DNA of 64,000 nucleotides from Kingdonia uniflora (Eukaryota > Streptophyta > Magnoliopsida > Ranunculales > Circaeasteraceae): the NCBI GenBank assembly GCA_014058105.1, contig JACGCM010002568.1, positions 1,426,001 through 1,490,000 of the forward strand, given 5' to 3'. Under the pieces are notes generated by a model. It searched no databases and was not told the DNA's origin. It worked only from the letters and a program-made list of their open reading frames with translations. The translations under genes and the position numbers were made by a program. Shown piece after piece: positions 1 to 9,900 of this stretch. How positions within the stretch are numbered: position 1 is the first letter of the stretch; each line of letters begins with the position of its first letter.

Positions 1-1281
1 AACTCTTAGTACCACTATGTTAATACTTATCATATTCTACTACGGCCTTTTGTACTGCGTTACACCCAAAAATCATATAAGAGTCCATGGTTTCTATGGA
101 AATCAAATTTGTTATCCTTTCTTAATCGCCCTAGAAATTTTCTTCGTTGAATTATGGACCTGTAGCATCGTCTATTTGGATTTATTTGTAGTATAATTTA
201 TCAGGTCTATTTGTGCGTGCTGTCCATCCTTTCAAAAAGTTATATGAGATTGGTGAAGATCTCATTATTTGTCGGGTTTCCATCCAGGTTTCACGAGAGT
301 AGTGTGTAACTGTGTTTTGCTCCAATGGCATCATCAAGACTATTTACTACAAAAACTGAGTTCGTGTACATCCTTTTATTACCAATTTCCACCAAAGCAA
401 ACTCATCCTGAATTGGCACCAATGTAATCACCCACCACGTTGAAATCAATTAATGTAACAACCCAACTCTGATAACAACTGAGAAACCTCACAACAATAA
501 CTCTGCCCAACTCTGAAAAAAAATCGAGAAGCCTCAGAACAACATCTATCTAAACAGTAAAAAGAGGTTTAGCTATCAACCAAAATATAAGTTTTGTCCT
601 TAGTTTTTCGTGTTTCAAGAGGGTACTGAGTTGTTAAGAAGTTCTACTTGCTGTGATATTTATGTCCTTTTGTCTACAGTTGTTGGGTGGATGTGTAGCT
701 CACATCTTGATGAAATCGTAAAGGTCATGGTTATTTGAAATTTAGAAGCCCCAAATGTGTGTCAAAGGACCTAAACTGACTTAGAATAGATACGAAGAAG
801 ATTTAATCAAGAATGGAGAGTAAGAATTAGAAGATGAGAGGAAAGGTGCAACTTTAAGAGTAGAGCTGATCATATGGAAACATATATACCCATAGAAGCT
901 TTAAAAACTAACAACGCATATTATATTCTGTATTCTACTATATTTAAGTGTATCTGATCACATTTTTCTCTATGCTTGCATCCAACTGTCATTAATAACA
1001 TTGGGCTTCTAACTCACCTAGGCATTAGAAATACTTGGAGATCAATTACCACCACCATGGATTAACGCCAGATGAGCATCATAGTTAGCAGGGTTGAAAT
1101 GAAAAGGGACAAACAATAAAGGAGCAGTCTGAAAATAATTGATGCACGCTGCATTTTTTAGGAGTTTTATTAGCTAATGATAAGTCCTTTGTGGTCAACG
1201 TACATAAGTAGGTATCTGTTCAATATAGAGTTCATTTAGTCATGATAGATTGGAAATATGATGTAACAACTATAATAGTAA
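1..1281. other. Intergenic DNA, no gene seen
   Basis: AT-rich sequence with stops in all frames at short intervals. I see no conserved coding segment, RNA gene or clear transposon end here. Confidence 0.5.
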
Positions 1282-1512
1282 ACTCATGATAAACCTTATG
1301 AGAAGTTTTATTTTCTATTGCAGGCTGTTGGATACTAAGGCATTTTTCCCACGGGCAAGATTCTATCCCAGTAAGCATCATATAAATTTGACTCATAACT
1401 CATGATAAACCTTAAGATTAGTTTTGTTTTCTATTGCCGGCTGTTGGATACTAAGGCATTTTTCCCATAGGCAAGATTCTATCCCAGTAAGCATCATATA
1501 AATTTGACTCAT
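1282..1512. repeat. Tandem duplication of about 116 bp
   Basis: Two head-to-tail copies begin at 1282 and 1398, each starting ACTCATGATAAACC. They share a long, nearly identical core that includes GGCTGTTGGATACTAAGG and GCAAGATTCTATCCCAGTAA. A few substitutions separate them, so the duplication is not brand new. No coding role is visible. Confidence 0.85.
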
Positions 1513-1531
1513 AATTGAATCTTACCCATGT

Positions 1532-1555
1532 TTAGTAGCCCGTGCTTAGCGCGGG
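1532..1555 (-). mobile_element. Helitron-like 3' terminus (minus orientation), weak
   Basis: Read on the minus strand, a GC-rich hairpin (arms 1539-1545 and 1549-1555, with one G-T wobble) is followed by CTACTAA. This resembles a Helitron 3' end (hairpin, a few bases, CTRR). The base after CTAA is A rather than the expected T, so the call is weak. It mirrors the better terminus at 4726-4756. Confidence 0.25.
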
Positions 1556-3607
1556 GTGAAGCCGTGTCAGCCTAATTTGCTGATGGACAATTTTTTCAAC
1601 AAAAAAAATCTTCATTACAGAGTCAAACTGCGAGATGATGAACAAATGTTGTTGGAAAGTGTAATTGGAGATTGGAAACGCTTGTGTAGAATGGATTCCC
1701 ATTATGCAACGTAAGCGTTTTGATAGAATTAATTGGTTGACACGTGGCACGTTTTTGTGGAAACTCTAACGTTATTTTCTGTTTCACGTTTTATGGTGTT
1801 ACATAATTCCATATGCCAAAAATTAAGAGAAAGGCAGACCTTACCCCACAATAATGACAGCCAACTCTGAGATGAATCTATAAGTTACGTACGCACATGA
1901 AACCATGACTAGGTATTAATGGTTGTTAAAGTATGTGTTATGAATGATCTTGAGAACATGACCATGTCGATTTACAAGTTAGGGTTGATGATTTTTTCAA
2001 TTTAGTAACATTTTCTAGAAATAATCTTAATTTATTCACTAATACATATGTATTGTAGCATGGGCTTAGATTTAATTTACTCTTGCTATTGTCATGGTTG
2101 CTTCGTACCTAATGTTTGTAAGCATATTTAAATAATAAGTGGCAATTAAGATTTTTCTATAATTTGCATTTTCTATGGATATGTTCGAGGATCATTCCAA
2201 TGTGAATAATGAGGTTCAATAGCTACGTTCGCTGTAGCTATACCAGATGCTCAACTGAAACCAGGTATGGAACTTTGAATGTTCGGATTGTAAGATTTCC
2301 ATTTAGGGCGCTCCATAGCATTTCCAAATTTTGAAGTTTTTGCTTCATAAGTTAAATTGCTTACTCTTTGTATAGACTATGAATTAAGAAAAAAAAACAT
2401 GTATAGGATATAACACAGATTTAACTTACTCTACGATTCGGGATAATTTGAGAAACAAGTTCATATGCAATTTCTGATACGTCTACCTAACGCCCTTCAT
2501 CAAGGGAGTCTGTGTGTGATTGTGCGAAACTCTTATATGATGTGTATATGCTTTACTGGTGGTGTTCTATTTTCTTGCAATGTCTTCGTTTCTATGAAGG
2601 GAATAAGGAAATCATGTCTGGTCGTTGACTCTGTGTGAGGGCTACATTTACTTACACTATTCTATGCTACATAGTTTTCCTAATAAACTTTTCTATGTAA
2701 AGATTTGCCCAGTTAGGTTGAAGACAAAAAGTTCTGATAGTAACAACCTATAATATTACAATTTCTAAGTTACTAAAATTAGATTGTCTTAAGGTTGTTA
2801 CCACTATGGAAATACAAATGCTCAAGTCTTTAACCCCCATTAAATCTGTGTTCATAAGTCTTTGGTTGATTATCAAATGTTTGTCAACCTTCATATTAGA
2901 CATGATTTCCTCTTCCTCCCCCCCCTCTCTCTCTTTTTATAGCATGTTTATAGGTTGTATATTGTCTTTTTAATGCTTTGACGTTTAAGAGGATCGCGCG
3001 TTCCTTTTTACATGATTCACCCGTCTTTTTTTCTCTCTCTGTGGCTTTGGTTTTTAATAGGACTTAAGTGTGCAAATTCTTCTTCTTCTTTTTGCTATGC
3101 AAAGTGGGGTTAAAGCAATTTCATCTTCTCTATCTTCTCCACCCATAAAAACTTATGGCCATATGAATAGGATTTAATGAGAACCAACTGTGGAAAAAAT
3201 TAACAATCTACAATATAGCCATCTTTTCTTATGCATTTAGGCTATTCTTACTTGATGAATTTATTGCTGCAGATGCTCAGGGCGAGAAACACATGGACTT
3301 TCCGAGCAAGAAAAGAAGTAGGCCAATTTCTTGAGGAATTATAACATTTGATTTGTGGCTGCCCAGTTGAGCATTGAGTGCCTTCATTACTTAAAAAAAA
3401 TTTGATAAAGAAACTGGGTTACAAGGAAGAGCACCAAATAGGTAACGATACTATTTCGTCTTCCTAAGCTATTTTTAGATTGTAGAGACTATAATTTCTT
3501 ATGAAGAAGTTCCTTTTTTCACTTATCCAACGAGTTGTTTACAACATTATAGTACACTTAGCATTATTTTAAAATCACACTTAAGTTAAAATGTAAGTTA
3601 CTATGAA

Positions 3608-3720
3608 ATATTGGCCCAGTGGTGGTAGTACCTCTCCACCTAGTGAGAGGTCGTGGGTTCGAAACTTCATGGGGTTGGAAACTCAGGGTTGCGGATCCCT
3701 ATAAAAAACCAGCTTTAAAA
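3608..3720 (+). mobile_element. tRNA-derived SINE-like unit
   Basis: An A-box-like motif TGGCCCAGTGG (3612-3622) and a B-box-like motif GGTTCGAAAC (3656-3665) lie about 33 bp apart, the arrangement of an internal RNA polymerase III promoter. The unit continues through GGGTTGGAAACTC to an A-rich stretch. A related unit lies inverted at 4371-4432, which supports a dispersed repeat rather than a tRNA gene. No cloverleaf can be folded. Confidence 0.5.
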
Positions 3721-3794
3721 GTTACTAGGAAATGTATACATTTAGATGTTTTTATAGAGGGAATTATCCTTATATTTGCTTATTCATATTGGAT

Positions 3795-3885
3795 TTGCAG
3801 CTCAAATGGTAAAGCGCTTGGGATTGGAGTTTGTATATGAACTTTCTCAAGAGATGGTGGTTGAAGCCCACCTAGATCCTATATT
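3795..3885 (+). mobile_element. Second tRNA-like SINE fragment
   Basis: GCAGCTCAAATGGTAAAGC resembles a tRNA D-arm/A-box and TGGTTGAAGCCCACC (3858-3872) resembles a B-box with the common SINE ending CCCACC. Spacing is longer than in a true tRNA and no acceptor stem pairs, so this is more likely a SINE relic of a different family from the one at 3608. Confidence 0.35.
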
Positions 3886-4370
3886 CTCAAACTATGAAAA
3901 GGTAACCGCATCAAATTTTGTGCGGATGGAACTTTTGAAACTGAAAATAAACACCAAAGCAATGAATTTTCGTAATAATTCTAAATATTTTATGACCATG
4001 ATCAGTAACAACAATGTAGCTGAGTATCGATATGTCAGAGTTGAAAAGGGAATGTGAGATTGATGATGTAATTGAATCTTTCGAAATGGCAAAATCAGCA
4101 AGCAAAGGATAAAATATCTTAATCAAGGACTCCTTATAAACTTTTCATGAGCTTATTTCTTTATTTCGCAAAAAAATTAATTTTGTTCCTTTTTCTAGTA
4201 CCTTACTGTAAACGCCATCTCCTCACATTCAGTGTGCCAAAATAAACGAGTAACAAAAAGATAGATACATGAATTGAGATATTTTGTGTTCCTTAAAAGA
4301 TAATGAACTTTTGACATTCACTTGTTGTTATGATCTTATCTTCTTTTCTTCTTTTTATTTGGAAAGGTAA

Positions 4371-4432
4371 GCCAGTTTTTATAGGGATTTCTAACCCCGA
4401 GTTTCCAACCCATGACTCCTCTCTTGGTTAAT
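4371..4432 (-). mobile_element. Inverted partner of the 3608 SINE-like unit
   Basis: The reverse complement of this stretch matches 3646-3716 (GAGAGG, TGGGTT, TTGGAAACTC, ATCCCTATAAAAA), with substitutions. It lacks the A-box half. It lies in inverted orientation about 650 bp from its partner. Confidence 0.5.
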
Positions 4433-4725
4433 AATATGAAAATATTCATTTGGTGTTGAAATGACAACTTCCTACTATGTTTTGATTGAGGTTAACGAAA
4501 GGGATATTACCATGAATTTGTTTGTAAGACACTTTTGGTTTTCTCTATTTTTACTGAATAGACGCCAACTTAAATGAGGTTATACTATTAAATTCCCAAT
4601 TAACTAGATATAAGATTTTGTTCAAGAAGTTCCACGTAAATTGAATTTAAAATATTTCTATATGCATAAATCCAAAATTTTTCCTCGAGTAAGAATCATA
4701 CCATATTCTTCATAAATTCAATTAT

Positions 4726-4756
4726 GCCTGTGTGAGCACGGGCTCATAGCTACTAG
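4726..4756 (+). mobile_element. Helitron-like 3' terminus
   Basis: A 7-bp stem (GCCTGTG 4726-4732 with CACGGGC 4737-4743, one T-G wobble) with a 4-base loop is followed 9 bases later by CTAG (4753-4756) and a T at 4757. This is the known layout of a Helitron 3' end (hairpin, then CTRR, inserted before T). The 5' TC end was not located and no Rep/helicase coding is visible, so a non-autonomous copy is inferred. Confidence 0.45.
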
Positions 4757-4757
4757 T

Positions 4758-6105
4758 TTCAAATAAGTCGAAACTAAAAAATTACATAAACAATATAGTT
4801 CATTACTATAATATAGATAACATAAAAAAGAAGTTTAAATTCAAATATTGTAACTTCAAAACCGCAACAATTCGTAACGGCCTATGCTTCTTCTGCCACT
4901 CAAATGATAACGACAAATGTACACCTGGTCTGCAAGTATTGTAAATAAAGTTATCAATTATCTAAAAATTCAACTTGAATCTAGAAAATATGTGATACTC
5001 GGTCTTCCCAAATAATACGTGTACATAATTAAGCAATTACACAACTTGGTACACGCTTATACATGACTATACACATTACTAATACAATGCATGTATCTTT
5101 AATCAAATAACCAAATGCTAGATTTATGAACTCACCAAATCTAAAGAAGCTCTGTCAACCCTAATTACAAGAATCAAATGGAGCCTCTCCCAAGTAGAGA
5201 TGATAAAAACAGAGACGAGGATAACTCTTCCAACAAATAAAGTGAACCCCACTGATGTGTTCTTCGATCTCTCTCCCAGTCTCACTAAGACAAAGCTTGA
5301 ATCTCACACAAATCACTTACTCTCTCTCGGATAGAGAAGAACCTAAAATCTAGAGAGAGAAGATAGATCGAGAGAATGAAAAGAAATGAGAGCAAATTAC
5401 CACTTTAACCTTTGTAAGTACTTTTAGGTATAGGGGCATTTGCGTAACATAGATGCCTAAATTTAGTGGATACAGATTACAAGATGGCTTCTGGAAAGCC
5501 TTTTGGCACTCATCTCTAGCGCAAAGAAGGCCTCCTCCTGACGTCGTCAGTCTTGATAAACTATGAGATGATGCTTGCAAACGTTATATATATATAGAGA
5601 GAGATATATGTAGAAGAAAATGACACATGATTTTTTTGTGATATATCCATCATTTAACTATGCCTATTGTGTAAGACACCCCCTTTGGTCATTTGACTAT
5701 AGTTGTGTGCAATATAAATTGATGACCAGTTTCACTTAAGCAACCTTAATGGTAGCCTGAGTTTAGTTTTGTGGGTTTTGCAATAATACAATTCTTTACG
5801 ACTTTACCTGATAATATTGAGTTAGATTTGACGATCTTCACTGATAGTTAAGTGTCGTGCCTTTTTGTTTCTCGCCTGACATAAAACCAACTCAGTTAGA
5901 GTTCCCCACTCTGTATCCGATTCTTCAAATTTTATGTCACATTACAACTCAACGACTCAACCTTGCTCGAGCAAAAAGTATTAAAGTTTATTCAATTCAT
6001 CCCAAATCGAACAAACTCACACCCTCTAGAGATGCTTATATTACATGCTTTTATAGAAGGGCGTGCCACATCTACTATACTAAAGCTGCTTGGGGAGCCC
6101 TACTG
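4758..6105. other. Intergenic DNA with microsatellite, no gene seen
   Basis: No conserved protein is recognisable. The stretch holds a short TA/GA microsatellite at about 5584-5610. The open frames at 5350-5580 (-) and 5857-6108 (+) have low-complexity composition and no family resemblance. Confidence 0.5.
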
Positions 6106-6108
6106 TAA

Positions 6109-6470
6109 GAGCATCTCCTAAAGTGCCTCACTACCTTGAAATCCAAGGTGCCACCTCGGATTCCAAGGTGCTACTTTGGAATTTAAGACTCAACCTTGCA
6201 TTTTTTACATCGCAATTGGGTGCCTGCTTGTTTTATAATTGAGCGCCTAAGGTTTGGACGCCCAATTTTTTTATTTTTTTAAATTCAAATCGGGCGCTCA
6301 AGTCTTATCCACCTGATGAAAAAAAAAATTTCAAAGAAAATGAAACAAGCACCTAAGTGTTGGGTGCCTGTTTTAAAAACAAGTCAGGTATTGTTGGAGG
6401 AAATAAAGCCTCATTGACTTGGATTTGCCTTTTTTTCAACTAAGTCAATAAGGCACTTTAGGAGATGTTC
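6109..6470. mobile_element. MITE with TAA target duplication (PIF/Harbinger-like)
   Basis: The left end GAGCATCTCCTAAAGTGCCT and the right end, read on the minus strand (GAACATCTCCTAAAGTGCCT), form 20-bp terminal inverted repeats with one mismatch. TAA flanks both sides (6106-6108 and 6471-6473), the duplication typical of PIF/Harbinger MITEs. The interior is non-coding and rich in sub-repeats around GGTGCC and GGGCGC. It ends about 500 bp upstream of the SCAI start codon, so it may lie in that gene's promoter region. Confidence 0.75.
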
Positions 6471-6912
6471 TAAACTGTTATGAATAGTTTGATTTCAAAC
6501 TAACTAAATTATTTGATTGACAATATAGTGACAAATGATAATATGTCAGTTTTTGGTTAAGCACGTATTCTCCCATATGGTTAAAAGGAAAAAAAAAACT
6601 GATAAACAACTATCGTGTTTTATATAACATTTCCATGCGAGAGGAAGACGTCAACTGACATGGGTTGTTGAGAGACACAATTTTAGAGGCTGACATAAAC
6701 GGCTAATGACACAAAGGGGAGTCGCACCCGAAAATGCATATGTAGCTATCCTAGTTCTTTTCTATCAAACGACCTAGGAAGTATTTTTACGATAGAACGC
6801 TAGGCTGGTGCAAAGATAAGGTTTGACTGTTGGAGATAGTCACCGTTCCAACTTGACTTGAGATACTCAACTAGTGACGAAAACTAATCAAACACCTGAT
6901 ATCATTCAAAAA

Positions 6913-6920
6913 TATAAATA
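6913..6920 (+). promoter_or_regulatory. Candidate TATA box of the SCAI gene
   Basis: TATAAATA lies 60 bp upstream of the ATG at 6980 and is followed by a pyrimidine-rich leader and an A-run. If used, the 5' UTR would be only about 30-40 nt, so a start site further upstream is also possible. Confidence 0.35.
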
Positions 6921-6979
6921 AATTCTCCAATTCGTAAATTTTCTCTCTGAAAAAAAAAAAAAAACTCAAGTTTCTACTA

Positions 6980-9900
6980 ATGGAGGAACAAATCACCCAC
7001 AAATCTCCAATCTACGAAGAGTTCTGCTCTCTAGTTAACAAAGCGGACAAGAAATTCACAAGAATCAAGAACTTGCCTTACCATGGCAGAGCAAGGTACA
7101 CTCTCTTCTTCAATTTAAGCTTCTAAACCCCTAATTTGATGAAATCTGATGTTTTTTTTAAGGTACGAGTCATGTTTTCACAAGGCGTTTGATGTATACA
7201 CAAAACTATGGAAGCTTCAACAAGAGAAGCGATCGGAACTAATGGAGGCGGGATTGAAGAGATGGGTTGTGGGCGAGATTGCGTCGAGGATAGCGCAACT
7301 TTACTACGGGCAGTATATAAGAACGAGTGATGCAAATTATTTATCGGATTCGCAAATGTTTTACAAGGCTATATTGGATAGAGGGTATTTCAAGGAGGGG
7401 TATTTGCAGAATTGTGAGCTTTCGAGTAAGCAGTTGAAGTGTTTAGCGAGGTCGTTGATTGTTTGTTTGGTGTCGAATCGGAGGGATATTATGGTTTATA
7501 CGTTGAATCAGCTTAAGTTGTTCTTGGCTGAGTGTAAACAGAGTTTGCAGGTAATTTCTTGTTTGTTAAAACCCCATTTGCAATGGTAGTGTACTAGTGT
7601 TGTCCCTTATTTAGAATGTTAGTTAATAATGTTCCAATGTAGCTTTGTTGTAAAAGCCATAGTCTAGTAAATTGGGAAGGAAGAAGTTTGTGGAAGCTCG
7701 TTAGTGTTCGACTAAGTGATGCAGATGCAGTTAAGGGTGTTGAGGTTACGGCTCAAAAGAAAATTTTAAGGTTCCTGTTCAAATAGACTTATAGTCTAGT
7801 CTATTCGAATAGAAGAGTCAAACACTTGTGTATTCTAATAGATTGGTTGTCTATTCGAACAGAGGGGTTAGATATTGGTGTATTGTCTGTTCGAATAAAC
7901 ACTTTAAGTAAAGTTTTTTTGGTCGTTCGAATTGCATCGTGATGCGTACTTCGCTGACAACCTCATGGAGAGTCTATAAAGTCAGGGCTTTGTCAGACTA
8001 TGATGTATGTAGTTCATAGCCTTAGAGAGAAAAAAGATCTAGAGAGAGAAAAATGGAGAAATTTAGGGTTTTGCTTTAGAGAGATTTATTGGGTTTTCTT
8101 TTTAAGGTTTTTTGCTGGGGATTATTTGTAAGGGTAGATGTGAGGTTGAGAGATCTTTGAAATTTCTTGTCATACTAATTTGATAATAAATTCGTCGTGC
8201 TTGTCGGGGGTGGTTTTGATTATTTTAGGTTTTTACTTAAATTGAAATATTGTGTCTGCGTTTATTGCTTTGATTTGAATCTTCTGTGGTTAGAGTTAGA
8301 TCTTCTAGTTCATGCTTATTAATATTGTGCTTCCGCGTTACGATTTGCCCCTAGTTTCCTAATAATTGGCATCTGGGGCAAGTAGAGAAGCAAGATGGGA
8401 GGATCTAAGTACTCTAACGCGATCCAATTTGATGTGGAGAAGTTCGATAGGAAGATTAATTTTGGATTGTGGCAAATACAAGTCTAGAATATCTTGATTC
8501 AAGGCGGGTTAAGCAAGGGACTGAAATGGAAGCCTATACCTAAACCTCCGGTTGAAGGTGTAGCGTCGCAGAAAGTGGACAACGATGAAGAAGATTGGGA
8601 AGATCTCGATTCAAGGGCTGCGAGCAGGATTTGCCTTTGTCTCGCTAAAAATGCTTTGGCAAACGTGGCTGAAGAGAAGACCGCAAATGGTCTTTGGGAA
8701 AAGCTTGAAAGTTTGTATCAAACAAAGAGTCTTTCGAATTGCTTGTACCTCAAGGAATGGTTTCATACGCTTCGAATAGATGAGGGTACGAGCGTTGGTT
8801 AAGGCTGTACAGGGAAACCGGGATACTAAAGAACCGAACCGGACCAAACCGGAACCGAAGGTTTCTACCGGTTCTTCAAAGAGCTAGTTCGGTTTTAAAA
8901 TTTTAGAAATCGGTTTGCTCGGTTCGGTTTCGGTTTTTTGATTTGGTTTGCCAGTTTAAAACCGACCAGAACCGAACAAGGATATAATTGTCCTTTTCAC
9001 TTTACCCTTAGGGTTAAAGAGTTAAAATACCATCTTTTAGTCTCTACCCTCATCTCCCACTCGCTTAGCCGACAAAAATACCTCTCACCCTCACCTCTTC
9101 GCCCTCTTCTCTCTCACTCATGGGATGATTGCTTCTCAAATTGCCCCACAATTCTCTCTTTGGAAGTTGAAAAATGAAAGGAGTTGATATGAAGTAGAGT
9201 TAGTTGGAGAAGTTTGACCAGGTCTGAAGTATTTACTTTTCCTAAATCGATGAAGAAATATTGAAACCAGAGAAAAGGATTTGAATAGGGGAGATGTTGG
9301 ATTTGGTAGGGTTTGTGATATGTTGTGTTAGTCCTTTGATTTTTGATTCAATTTTCATGAATATTTGTTAAAGATAACCATTCAATTCTTTACTTATTTT
9401 TCATATCCCACATATCTTCTTGAGAAAAACGAGAGAAAACTCTAACATTTGATTTTATTTCGTCAAAAAGAGGTCGAATGAAAACCGATAACTAGAACTG
9501 AAACCGAATCGACTATTTTGGATCGGTTCTGTAAACTGGTTTCGGTTATGGTTTTCTAGAAACCGATTATTTCGGTTCGGTTTTAGTTTTAACCCTGAAC
9601 CGGACCTCGGACCGTGTACAGCCCTAGCGTTGCTAATCAATCACCTAGGTTTTTTGAACGGGATCGTTTCGCAATTGAAATCAATCGAAGTTAAAGTTGA
9701 GGATGAAAATAAGGCGCTTCAACTCATATGGTCTTTTCCTTCTTCCTTCAAGCATCTTTAACCTGCATTGATGTATTGGAAGGAAACCTTGAGTTTCGAG
9801 GAGGTCACAGATACGCTTCTTTCCGAAGGAAGAAGGCTTAAGGGTAGTAAATCCTCTGCGGTAGACTTGACGATGGTGGCTAGTGGGAAGAAAAACTTTA

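Noticed and set aside
3788..3900. tRNA gene at the SINE-like units
   Set aside because: A- and B-box-like motifs are present, but no acceptor stem or anticodon arm can be folded, and related copies are repeated and inverted.
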